A DNA stretch of 10,594 nt from assembly GCA_030697085.1 (NCBI GenBank), contig JAUYQT010000338.1, positions 1 through 10,594 of the forward strand, given 5' to 3'. Each line of letters begins with the position of its first letter. Position 1 is the stretch's first letter. Below, piece by piece: positions 1 through 6,272 of the stretch. Source of the DNA: Azonexus sp. (GTDB lineage: Bacteria > Pseudomonadota > Gammaproteobacteria > Burkholderiales > Rhodocyclaceae). Below the pieces are notes generated by a model that ran no database searches, had not been told where the DNA came from, and saw only the letters and a list, made by a program, of their open reading frames with translations. The translations under genes and the position numbers were made by a program.

Positions 1-2
1 AA

Positions 3-443
3 AAGGAAGTCACCGAAGCGGTCAAACGCAATTTCTCGGCTACCGCCCCCCTCACCGACTTTGCGTTGCCCGCCAACGGCCCGCTGTCTTCCCGCTTCGG
101 CCTGCGCCGCATTTTCAACGGCCTGCCGCGCAACCCGCACGCCGGGCTGGATGTGGCAGTCGGCACCGGCGCACCGATCAAGGCGCCGGCCGATGGCGTG
201 GTGACCAATACTGGCGACTATTTCTTCAATGGCAACACCGTTTTCATCGACCACGGCCAGGGGCTGATCAGCGCTTACATGCACCTGTCGCGCATCGACG
301 TTCGCCACGGTCAACCGGTAAAAAAGGGCGAAATCCTCGGCGCAGTCGGCGCCACCGGCCGCGTCACCGGCCCGCACCTGCATTGGGCGGTTATCCTCAA
401 CAACACGCCGGTCGACCCTGAGCTATTCCTGAGCCGGCCGTAA
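3..443 (+). CDS. M23 family metallopeptidase (LytM-type), 3' part only
   Basis: This is the C-terminal part (146 codons) of a zinc peptidase that cuts peptidoglycan cross-links in the cell envelope. The frame is open from base 3, so the true start lies left of the window; a TTG at 66 is only an internal codon. The fold signature is complete: NPHAGLD gives the HxxxD zinc pair (His codon 138-140, Asp codon 150-152), and PHLHW gives the HxH motif (His codons 375-377 and 381-383). Further family motifs are SSRFGLRR, FFNGNTVFIDHG, YMHLSRIDV and GATGRVTGPH, ending in VDPELFL. The gene is convergent with the formate dehydrogenase operon and appears unrelated to it. The family assignment is very secure; the exact role (septation, recycling or an NlpD-like activator) cannot be told without the N-terminus. 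Confidence 0.93.
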   Translation, partial: KEVTEAVKRNFSATAPLTDFALPANGPLSSRFGLRRIFNGLPRNPHAGLDVAVGTGAPIKAPADGVVTNTGDYFFNGNTVFIDHGQGLISAYMHLSRIDVRHGQPVKKGEILGAVGATGRVTGPHLHWAVILNNTPVDPELFLSRP

Positions 444-452
444 AACCAAGAA

Positions 453-477
453 GGGGACAGGGTTACCCCGATCCCCC
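453..477 (-). ncRNA. Domain VI-like hairpin of the intron relic
   Basis: On the minus strand a GGGGAU arm pairs with a GUCCCC arm (with a G-U pair), and an inner GGG pairs with CCC around a short loop. It sits 5 bases past the domain V-like hairpin, where domain VI would be. No clear bulged branch-point A is visible, so the element may be decayed. Read on the plus strand the same hairpin lies 9 bases after the M23 stop codon and could serve as a weak transcript end, but no T run follows it. Confidence 0.4.
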
Positions 478-482
478 TCTCA

Positions 483-517
483 CACCACCGGACCTGCGCT
501 TCCGCATCCGGCAGCTC
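483..517 (-). ncRNA. Domain V-like catalytic hairpin of a group II intron
   Basis: On the minus strand the hairpin starts with GAGC and has CCGGA pairing with UCCGG, a 2-base bulge (GG), then UGCG pairing with CGCA around a GAAG loop. The lower stem extends with G-U and C-G pairs to about 9 pairs. This matches the plan of domain V: an AGC triad at the base, a long lower stem, a 2-base bulge, a short upper stem and a tetraloop. It is about 2 bases shorter than the usual 34 and has a GAAG rather than GAAA loop, so it may be inactive. Confidence 0.55.
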
Positions 518-527
518 ATCAAAAATA

Positions 528-660
528 CTAGAAGCAGCGCTGAGTATCCAGCGACAAAATCAAGCCCGGTCCGTCAAAACAGCGCTTTGAATAGGCCACG
601 TTCATTTGGCTCCTGCCGGCACTCCACCAAGCTGTTTGCCGATTTCCATGCTCGCGCCTC
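528..660 (-). pseudogene. Frameshifted C-terminal remnant of a group II intron reverse transcriptase/maturase
   Basis: The last 43 codons before a TAG at 528-530 read AWWSAGRSQMN, then a GLILSLD segment, which resembles the conserved tail of group II intron maturases (GPWWNAG..HMN, then GLVSLLD). In the next frame, at 631-660, EARAWKSANS looks like the residues that should come just before it, so a single-base frameshift near 640 seems likely. Nothing further upstream is recognisable as reverse transcriptase. The stop codon lies 10 bases from the domain V-like hairpin, which is the normal spacing for a maturase ending in domain IV. The resemblance is from memory of the family and needs a profile search. 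Confidence 0.5.
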
Positions 661-776
661 ATCAGGCTTTGCGCTTGTAATCGCTTGAGCCCAAGTCGAA
701 CGAGCCGGAAAAGCAGAGGACCGCAAAGACGCAGAGGCAACAAAGAGAAGATCAAAATTGCGCCCTGCCGGACGAC

Positions 777-816
777 CACAAAAAGGCCCGGCAGAACTGC
801 GCCGGGCCTTTTTGTG
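777..816 (-). terminator. Intrinsic terminator of the formate dehydrogenase operon
   Basis: A perfect 16-bp inverted repeat (777-792 and 801-816) with an 8-base loop. On the minus strand the GC-rich stem GGCCCGGC/GCCGGGCC is followed by five T. It starts 12 bases past the stop codon of the last operon gene (829-831). Because A and T runs flank the stem symmetrically it should also work on the plus strand, insulating the operon from anything read from the left. Confidence 0.92.
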
Positions 817-828
817 CAAGCGCCAGAG

Positions 829-1137
829 TTATTTTTTGGCTGGCGTTGGCGCTGCTACAGGTGCTACCACCACGGGTGCAGCAGCAGGGGCCGGCGGCAA
901 AATCGGCGTCGGCGTGACGGTGATGCCCTTGGCCTTCTGTTCCTTGATGTATTTCTCGGCGACCCGATCCTGGGTCTTGCCCAATAACTCGGTTTCGGCC
1001 TTGGCCTTTTCTGCGGCGACGACCTTGGCTTCTGCGGCCTTGGCCTGCGCTTCCTCGGAGGGCGCCGGCAGTTTGGCCCAGGCGCCGGACATGGCTACGG
1101 TCAACGCCAAAAACAGGGCAAATTTGCTTTTTTTCAT
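829..1137 (-). CDS. Small exported Ala/Lys/Glu-rich protein at the end of the fdh operon
   Basis: This 102-residue protein has a clear Sec signal peptide: KKSK, a hydrophobic stretch at about 6-18, and a cleavage site after AWA (residue 21). The mature part begins KLPAPSEEA, runs as an Ala/Lys/Glu-rich, probably helical segment to about residue 70, and ends in a Pro/Ala/Val-rich tail (74-102). It has no cysteine and no metal motif. It starts 15 bases after fdhC with a ribosome site (GGGAG, 9 bases before ATG), so it is co-transcribed. Small exported proteins with a similar LP.PSEEAKAKAAE start occur behind fdh operons in other betaproteobacteria, as far as I recall; the function is unknown. 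A periplasmic role with the enzyme complex is only inferred from its place. Confidence 0.85.
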   Translation of the reverse strand: MKKSKFALFLALTVAMSGAWAKLPAPSEEAQAKAAEAKVVAAEKAKAETELLGKTQDRVAEKYIKEQKAKGITVTPTPILPPAPAAAPVVVAPVAAPTPAKK

Positions 1138-1152
1138 CTTCGTATTCTCCCT

Positions 1153-2163
1153 TTAACCTTGCGGGTGGCCGGATTTGCCGGCTTTGACATCGTTGAACCA
1201 TTCGGCGTGGTGCTCGCGAGCCCAGGTTTCATCGACATAACCAGTCTTCATCGAATCCAGCGCCCCATGCACACCGATCGTGCCCATGTAGATGTGGCCG
1301 AAAGCAAGCACCAGCATGGCGATGGCCGCAATGGCATGGACCAGACTGGCCAGTTGCATGTCGGCCCGTACCTGCCCGAAATTCGGGAAATCCAGCACTA
1401 GACCGGAGACGGCAACCGTTAGCCCGAGAAGGGTGACTCCAATCCAGAACCAGGTCTTTTCGCCGAAATTGAAGCGCCCGGAAGGCACATGTTCGCCGGT
1501 AAGCAGGCCCCCCGCTTTTTTGATCCACAAAGCATCAATGTTTTGCCAGACGTTGTCGCGCGCCCAGATGACGATCATGGCCAGCGTCGAAACGGCAAAC
1601 AGCGGCCCGATGAAGTTGTGCAGGTTTTTACCGAGCACCATCAGGTAGCCGAACAGGCTGTGGCCGATGATCGGCATTAGCACATGCTTGCCGAAAAGAA
1701 TGGCCAGACCGGTGGCCGCCAGCACCAGGAAAGTGCCTGCCGTGATCCAGTGAATCACCCGTTCATAACGCGGGAAACGCTGGATCAGCTTGCCGGTCAT
1801 CGGATCGTGATTAGTCAGCGGCCCCTTGATCTTGTAGAAAACAAGGATGGCTGCCGCAACCAGCACGACTAGCCAACCGCCGTACAGGGTCACGGAACCA
1901 TTGCGCAAATGCCGCCAGGCATCGCCGCCGGTCTGGATCAGCACGCCCGCCTCATTGGCCGGATTGTTGGTGAAATGCGCCTTGTCCTGGCGCACCTCAC
2001 GCCACATCGGTGCGTTGTTGCCGGGCTGGGTCTGCTGCCGTTCGGCCTGAGCCTGGGCTGGCGGCAGAGCGTCGGCCGCACGCAGCGGCAGGCTCCAGGC
2101 CAGCATCAGGCAGGCGGCGATCAGCCAGCGCCCGAGCAGCGAAACATAGTTTGAAGTCGTCAT
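1153..2163 (-). CDS. fdhC: Formate dehydrogenase gamma subunit, cytochrome b556 type
   Basis: This 336-residue inner-membrane subunit takes electrons from FdhB through two b haems to the quinone pool. An N-terminal signal-like segment (about 9-30, ending LRAADA) and a hydrophilic stretch to about 90 precede the core. Membrane segments lie near 93-110, 141-158, 181-200, 238-256 and 274-292. Probable haem ligands are His138 (RVIHWI), His182 (NLHNF), His276 (LVHAI) and His290 (FGHIYMG); the 14-residue spacing of the last pair equals that of His155/His169 in E. coli FdnI. It is longer than FdnI (217 residues) because of the N-terminal region, as is usual for the formate-DH-gamma family. I chose the ATG at 2163 because GAGGAG lies 5-6 bases upstream; a longer open frame to 2379 overlaps the lipoprotein gene and does not look like protein. 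The preceding gene ends 10 bases upstream. Confidence 0.95.
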   Translation of the reverse strand: MTTSNYVSLLGRWLIAACLMLAWSLPLRAADALPPAQAQAERQQTQPGNNAPMWREVRQDKAHFTNNPANEAGVLIQTGGDAWRHLRNGSVTLYGGWLVVLVAAAILVFYKIKGPLTNHDPMTGKLIQRFPRYERVIHWITAGTFLVLAATGLAILFGKHVLMPIIGHSLFGYLMVLGKNLHNFIGPLFAVSTLAMIVIWARDNVWQNIDALWIKKAGGLLTGEHVPSGRFNFGEKTWFWIGVTLLGLTVAVSGLVLDFPNFGQVRADMQLASLVHAIAAIAMLVLAFGHIYMGTIGVHGALDSMKTGYVDETWAREHHAEWFNDVKAGKSGHPQG

Positions 2164-2173
2164 CGTCAACTCC

Positions 2174-2422
2174 TCAATGAGTCCGCTTGTACTCGTTTTG
2201 CGACTGCGCCCGATTCGCCAGGGCAGCCTCCCAGGCCTGCTTGTTGCCAGCGAACTGGCCGGCTTCCCAGGGCCGGGTATCCGACTTGCCCTGGTAGCTG
2301 CCCGGCTTATAGTTGGCCACTTGCGAATACTCACCGCAGGCCGAAAGACCCAGGGCGAATGCTGCGACCATAAAAACAACGGCTGGCCCTCGGGTCAACC
2401 GCAAAAAAGCTGCGTTTTTCAT
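2174..2422 (-). CDS. Small lipoprotein between fdhB and fdhC
   Basis: This 82-residue protein has a lipoprotein signal peptide: a positive n-region, a hydrophobic core at about 14-25, and the lipobox LSAC with the acylated Cys at 29. The next residue is Gly, so it lacks the Asp that would retain it in the inner membrane. The mature part is only 54 residues, hydrophilic, with YKPGSYQGKSDTRPWE and QAWEAALANRAQSQNEYKR. It overlaps the fdhB stop by an ATGA (2419-2422), so translation is coupled. As I recall, similar small lipoproteins, or the same domain joined to the start of the gamma subunit, occur in other fdh operons. The position suggests it sits beside the enzyme in the periplasm and may help join FdhAB to the membrane; this is an inference. 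Confidence 0.88.
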   Translation of the reverse strand: MKNAAFLRLTRGPAVVFMVAAFALGLSACGEYSQVANYKPGSYQGKSDTRPWEAGQFAGNKQAWEAALANRAQSQNEYKRTH

Positions 2423-3072
2423 TTTCCGCCCTCCTGCTTCTGTTCGCGGGCACGCTCTTGCGTCCGCTCCTGCGTCTGCTCCGGCTTGCCATAAGCCGTC
2501 GTCCAGCCCCAGGCCGCATCGCCGGCCTTGCCGCGACGCAAGGCACGGTCACGGAAGATGTCGGAAACAACGGTCGCGTCACCGGCGAGCAATGCCTTGG
2601 TCGAGCACATTTCGGCACAGGCCGGCAATTTGCCTTCGGAGATACGGTTGCGGCCGTATTTCTCGAACTCTTCCTTGCTGCCATTCTCTTCCGGGCCACC
2701 GGCGCAGAAGGTGCACTTGTCCATCTTGCCGCGTGCGCCAAAAGCCGCCGGGCCGTTCGGGAACTGCGGTGCACCAAACGGGCAGGCAAAAAAGCAGTAA
2801 CCGCAACCGATGCAGGCATCCTTGTTATGCAACACAACGCCTTCGTCGGTCTTGTAGAAACAGTCGGTCGGGCAGACCGCCATGCACGGTGCATCCGAGC
2901 AATGCATGCAGGACACCGAGATCGATTTCTCGCCCGGCACCCCATCGTTAACCGTGACAACGCGGCGGCGATTAACCCCCCACGGCACTTCGTGTTCGTT
3001 TTTACAGGCGGTGACACAACCGTTGCATTCGATGCAACGTTCCGAATCACACAGGAATTTCATGCGTGCCAT
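2419..3072 (-). CDS. fdhB: Formate dehydrogenase beta subunit, four [4Fe-4S] clusters
   Basis: This 217-residue electron-transfer subunit carries electrons from FdhA to FdhC. Sixteen cysteines fall in four groups: 13/16/19/23, 55/58/63/67, 87/90/93/97 and 120/123/152/156, the layout of the FdnH/DmsB/NrfC family. There is no signal peptide, as expected for a partner carried out by the Tat signal of FdhA. Unlike E. coli FdnH it has no C-terminal membrane helix; the tail (about 196-217) is hydrophilic and rich in Gln, Glu and Arg with a repeated QERTQER pattern. The start ATG has AAGGAG 7 bases upstream overlapping the fdhA stop region, and the gap to fdhA is 12 bases. The function is secure; the tail suggests that attachment to the membrane depends on FdhC and perhaps the lipoprotein. 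Confidence 0.96.
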   Translation of the reverse strand: MARMKFLCDSERCIECNGCVTACKNEHEVPWGVNRRRVVTVNDGVPGEKSISVSCMHCSDAPCMAVCPTDCFYKTDEGVVLHNKDACIGCGYCFFACPFGAPQFPNGPAAFGARGKMDKCTFCAGGPEENGSKEEFEKYGRNRISEGKLPACAEMCSTKALLAGDATVVSDIFRDRALRRGKAGDAAWGWTTAYGKPEQTQERTQERAREQKQEGGK

Positions 3073-3084
3073 TGTTATTCTCCT

Positions 3085-6033
3085 TTAAGCCTTGGTGACA
3101 CGGCAGAGCGTGGTTTTAGTTTCCTGCATCATGGTGACCGAGTCGTAACCGTAGGTCGTGCCCTGATTGACCGATTCGCCCCGCACAATCGGCGCTGCGC
3201 CTTCCGGGTAGAACTCAAGCATGTCCTTGCCCTGCCACCAGCCGGAAAAATGGAACGGCAGGAAGACGGTGCCTGGTGCGACACGCTCAGTGACCTGGGC
3301 GCGCAGCTTCATCCGGCCCTTGCTCGGCGTTTCGACCCACATATATTCGCCATTGCGCACACCGGCGTTGTTGGCATCCTTCGGATTCACTTCGGCGAAC
3401 ATTTCCTGCTGCAGCTCGGCCAGCCACGGGTTGGAACGGGTTTCCTCGCCACCGCCTTCGTACTCGACCAGCCGGCCGGAAGTCATGACGATCGGGAATT
3501 CCTTGGAGATATCCTTGACCTTGTCCTGCAGCGACTTGAACAGCGTCGGCAGACGCCAGAAGACCTTCTTGTCAGCCGGTTGCGGGTATTGCTCGACCAG
3601 ATCCGGGCGCGGGGAATACATCGGTTCGCGGTGCAAGGGCACCGGGTCCGGGAAATTCCAGACCACGGCACGCGCCTTGGCGTTGCCGAACGGATGGCAG
3701 CCATGCACCTTCATGACGACACGGATGATGCCGCCGGAGGAGTCCGTCTTCCAGTTCTTGCCCTCGGGCTTCTTCTTCTCGTCCTCGGTCAACTCGTCCC
3801 ACCTGCCGAGCTTCTTCAGCAGCACATGGTCGAATTCGGGATACCCCATTTGCAGATCGGCACCCTTGGAGGCGGAGCCGTCTTCGGCCAACAGCGAAAC
3901 GCCATCCTTCTCGACGCCAAAGTTGGCGCGGAAGTTGCCGCCGCCATCCATCACGTGCTTCGAGGTGTCGTACAGATTGGGCGTGCCGGGATGCTTCATT
4001 TCCGGCGTGCCGTAGCACGGCCAGGGCAAACCGAAATAGTCGCCATCGCAGGGGCCGCCGTTGGCGCGCAAGGTCTTGACGTCGAAGGTGTGCATGTTTT
4101 TCATGTGCAGCTTCAGGCGTTCCGGCGACTGGCCGGTGTAGCCGATGGTCCAGCACCCCTTGTTGATTTCGCGCAGGATATCCTCGATATTCGGCTCATC
4201 CCAGCCCTGCTTGTCCTTCTCGACCTTGATGTTCTTGCAGAACTCCTTCTCGAAGCCGAATTTCTTGGCGAAGGCGTACATGATGGTGTGGTCGGGCTTC
4301 GATTCAAACAGCGGCTCGATAACCTTCTCGCGCCACTGGATCGAGCGGTTCGAGGCGGTTGCCGAACCCACCGTTTCAAACTGCGTGCAGGCCGGCAGCA
4401 GATAGACGCCGTCCTTGCGCATCATCGCCGACATCGCGGCGGTGGCCGATGGATAGGGGTCGATGACAACCAGCAGATCGAGCTTCTTCATCGCCTCGAC
4501 CATTTCCAGGCCACGCGTCTGGCTGTTCGGCGCCATGCCCCAGTACACCACGGAACGCAGGTTGGAATCCTGGTCGATGTTCTCGTTCTTCTCCAGCACG
4601 CCGTCGATCCAGCGCGAGACCGTGATGCCGGATTTCTCCATCATCACCTGCGAGGCGAATTGCTTCTTCACCCACTCGTAATCAACGCCCCACACTGCGC
4701 ACCAGTGTTTCCACGAACCGGCGGCGAGGCCGTAGTAGCCGGGCAGCGAATCCGGATTCGGGCCGACGTCGGTCGCCCCTTGAACATTATCGTGACCGCG
4801 AAAAATATTGGTGCCGCCGCCGGAAACGCCGACATTGCCGAGCACCAGCTGCAGGATGCACATGGCGCGGACGTTGGCGTTGCCGACCGTATGCTGGGTC
4901 TGCCCCATGCACCAGACGACGGTGGACGGCTTGTTGTTGGCCAGCATGTCGGCAATCCGCAACACTTCGGCTTCGGGAATGCCGGTGACGTCCTGGACCT
5001 TGTCCGGCGTCCATTTCATCACTTCTTCCTTCACCTTCTCGATGCCGTGCACGCGGGCCTTGAGGTATTCCTTGTCCTCCCAGCCGTTCTTGAAGATGTG
5101 ATAAAGCATGCCCCATATGAAGGGAATGTCGGTACCGGAACGGATACGCGAGAAGTAATCGGCCTTGGCGGCAGTGCGCGTGAAGCGCGGATCGACGACC
5201 GCCATCTTGCAGCCGTTTTCCTTGGCGTGCAGCATGTGCAACATCGACACCGGGTGCGCTTCGGCGGCGTTGGAACCGATGTACAAGGCAGCCTTGGAAA
5301 ACTGCATGTCGTTGTACGAATTGGTCATCGCGCCATAGCCCCAGGTATTGGCGACGCCGGCAACCGTGGTTGAGTGGCAGACGCGGGCCTGGTGGTCCAT
5401 GTTGTTGGTGCCGAAGAAGGACACGAACTTGCGGAACATGTAAGCCTGCTCGTTACTGTGCTTCGACGAGCCGACCCAGTAGGTCGCATCCGGGCTGCTT
5501 TCCTTGCGGATGGCGAGCAGCTTGTCGCCGATTTCGTTGAGCGCCGTCTCCCAGCTGATCTTCTTGTACTTGCCGTCAACCAGCTTCATCGGATACTTCA
5601 GGCGATGTTCGCCGTGGCCGTGTTCACGCACCGAAGCACCCTTGGCGCAGTGCGCGCCGAGGTTGATCGGCGAATCGAAAACCGGCTCCTGACGCACCCA
5701 GACGCCGTTTTCAACGACAGCATCGACGGCACAGCCGACCGAGCAGTGGGTACAAATGGTGCGCTTGACCTCGACGCCGGTTTTCTCCTTGGCGACATCG
5801 GCCGCTTCGGCCGAACCGATCATGTTGTAGGGCAACTGGGTGGCCATCGCGCCACCACCGGCGACCAGGCCGGAACGCTTGAGGAAGGTCCGGCGATCCA
5901 TCGTTGTCGCCAGAATGTTGTTTGCTGCGGTCGACGCCGAATTTGCGCCGAAATTAGCGGCCGGATTTGCGGCCAAAACAACGCCTGCTTCAGGCTTGGC
6001 CGAGGAATGTGCTTTTGATTTTCTGATCAGCAT
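3085..6033 (-). CDS. fdhA: Formate dehydrogenase alpha (catalytic) subunit, Cys form
   Basis: This 982-residue molybdopterin enzyme oxidises formate to CO2 in the periplasm. It carries a Tat signal: DRRTFLKRS with the twin Arg at 47-48 and a weakly hydrophobic segment to about 75, ending SAEAA. The [4Fe-4S] motif is Cys94, Cys97, Cys101 and Cys129, followed by Lys131 (AKGAS). The active-site ligand is Cys219 with His220 in QARVCHSTT (codon TGC at 5377-5379), where E. coli FdnG has selenocysteine; no selenocysteine machinery is needed. The molybdopterin dinucleotide-binding domain lies near 845-960 (MTSGRLVEYEGGG to FHFSGWWQG). The ATG at 6033 has a GGAG about 9 bases upstream; Met45 has none, so the 44-residue extension ahead of the twin Arg is probably real, as in related betaproteobacterial proteins. 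Metal choice (Mo or W) cannot be told. Confidence 0.97.
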   Translation of the reverse strand: MLIRKSKAHSSAKPEAGVVLAANPAANFGANSASTAANNILATTMDRRTFLKRSGLVAGGGAMATQLPYNMIGSAEAADVAKEKTGVEVKRTICTHCSVGCAVDAVVENGVWVRQEPVFDSPINLGAHCAKGASVREHGHGEHRLKYPMKLVDGKYKKISWETALNEIGDKLLAIRKESSPDATYWVGSSKHSNEQAYMFRKFVSFFGTNNMDHQARVCHSTTVAGVANTWGYGAMTNSYNDMQFSKAALYIGSNAAEAHPVSMLHMLHAKENGCKMAVVDPRFTRTAAKADYFSRIRSGTDIPFIWGMLYHIFKNGWEDKEYLKARVHGIEKVKEEVMKWTPDKVQDVTGIPEAEVLRIADMLANNKPSTVVWCMGQTQHTVGNANVRAMCILQLVLGNVGVSGGGTNIFRGHDNVQGATDVGPNPDSLPGYYGLAAGSWKHWCAVWGVDYEWVKKQFASQVMMEKSGITVSRWIDGVLEKNENIDQDSNLRSVVYWGMAPNSQTRGLEMVEAMKKLDLLVVIDPYPSATAAMSAMMRKDGVYLLPACTQFETVGSATASNRSIQWREKVIEPLFESKPDHTIMYAFAKKFGFEKEFCKNIKVEKDKQGWDEPNIEDILREINKGCWTIGYTGQSPERLKLHMKNMHTFDVKTLRANGGPCDGDYFGLPWPCYGTPEMKHPGTPNLYDTSKHVMDGGGNFRANFGVEKDGVSLLAEDGSASKGADLQMGYPEFDHVLLKKLGRWDELTEDEKKKPEGKNWKTDSSGGIIRVVMKVHGCHPFGNAKARAVVWNFPDPVPLHREPMYSPRPDLVEQYPQPADKKVFWRLPTLFKSLQDKVKDISKEFPIVMTSGRLVEYEGGGEETRSNPWLAELQQEMFAEVNPKDANNAGVRNGEYMWVETPSKGRMKLRAQVTERVAPGTVFLPFHFSGWWQGKDMLEFYPEGAAPIVRGESVNQGTTYGYDSVTMMQETKTTLCRVTKA

Positions 6034-6046
6034 GATTTGGCTCCGC

Positions 6047-6253
6047 TCAAACCCGCGCCGTGCGGTAGTAATTGCTGATGTGCGGGGTTTCTTCGTAACT
6101 ACCCGTTTTTTCCTCAGCCGAAACGGTGGTCAGCGGTTTGGCCGCCTCCTTGCCAACGCCGCTGGCGACCAGTGCCACGGCGCCAGCGCTACCGACTCCG
6201 GCAGCCAGCAGAAAGCCACGACGCTTGAGGTTTTTTGGTTGTTGATCTTGCAT
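6047..6253 (-). CDS. Formate dehydrogenase region Tat-signal small protein (TIGR02811-like)
   Basis: This 68-residue protein is mostly a twin-arginine signal: KRRGFLLAA with Arg11-Arg12 and a hydrophobic stretch to about 33. Only about 30 residues follow (AEEKTGSYEETPHISNYYRT). It matches the known pattern of the tiny Tat-target protein that sits just ahead of fdhA in many proteobacteria (TIGR02811). A strong ribosome site (GGAGGAGGGG) lies 4-5 bases before the ATG at 6253; the gene starts 19 bases after the chaperone gene and ends 13 bases before fdhA. There is no cofactor motif. Its role is unknown; it could stay as a membrane anchor or help hand FdhAB to the Tat machinery. An open frame extending to 6460 runs over the chaperone gene and is not used. 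Confidence 0.9.
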   Translation of the reverse strand: MQDQQPKNLKRRGFLLAAGVGSAGAVALVASGVGKEAAKPLTTVSAEEKTGSYEETPHISNYYRTARV

Positions 6254-6272
6254 TTTCCCCTCCTCCACAAAA

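Larger units (their letters stand above)
451..660 (-). mobile_element. Degenerate 3' end of a group II intron
   Basis: Read on the minus strand, this stretch has the order expected at the 3' end of a bacterial group II intron: a maturase C-terminus, its stop codon (528-530), a 10-base spacer, a domain V-like hairpin (483-517) and a domain VI-like hairpin (453-477). The 5' part of the intron and most of the maturase are missing. It lies just downstream of the minus-strand terminator at 777-816, and bacterial class C group II introns are known to insert behind intrinsic terminators, which fits. The reading rests on the RNA motif order plus weak protein resemblance, so it is an inference; a chance hairpin pair next to a non-coding stretch is the alternative. 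Confidence 0.55.

Noticed and set aside
453..477. Intrinsic terminator of the M23 gene
   Set aside because: The hairpin lacks a T run on the plus strand and fits better as the domain VI-like element next to the domain V-like hairpin; kept only as a secondary possibility.
2164..2379. Upstream extension of fdhC to a start at 2379
   Set aside because: The extra 72 residues overlap the lipoprotein gene in another frame and look like random sequence, while the ATG at 2163 has a strong GAGGAG and is followed by a signal-like segment.
2458..5373. A 971-codon open frame on the plus strand
   Set aside because: It lies antisense to fdhB and fdhA, whose products are certain. Its translation is His/Val/Gly/Arg-rich without any family motif, the usual effect of strong GC-biased codon use on the opposite strand.
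5377..5379. Possible selenocysteine codon in fdhA
   Set aside because: The active-site codon is TGC (Cys), not TGA, and the frame has no internal stop.
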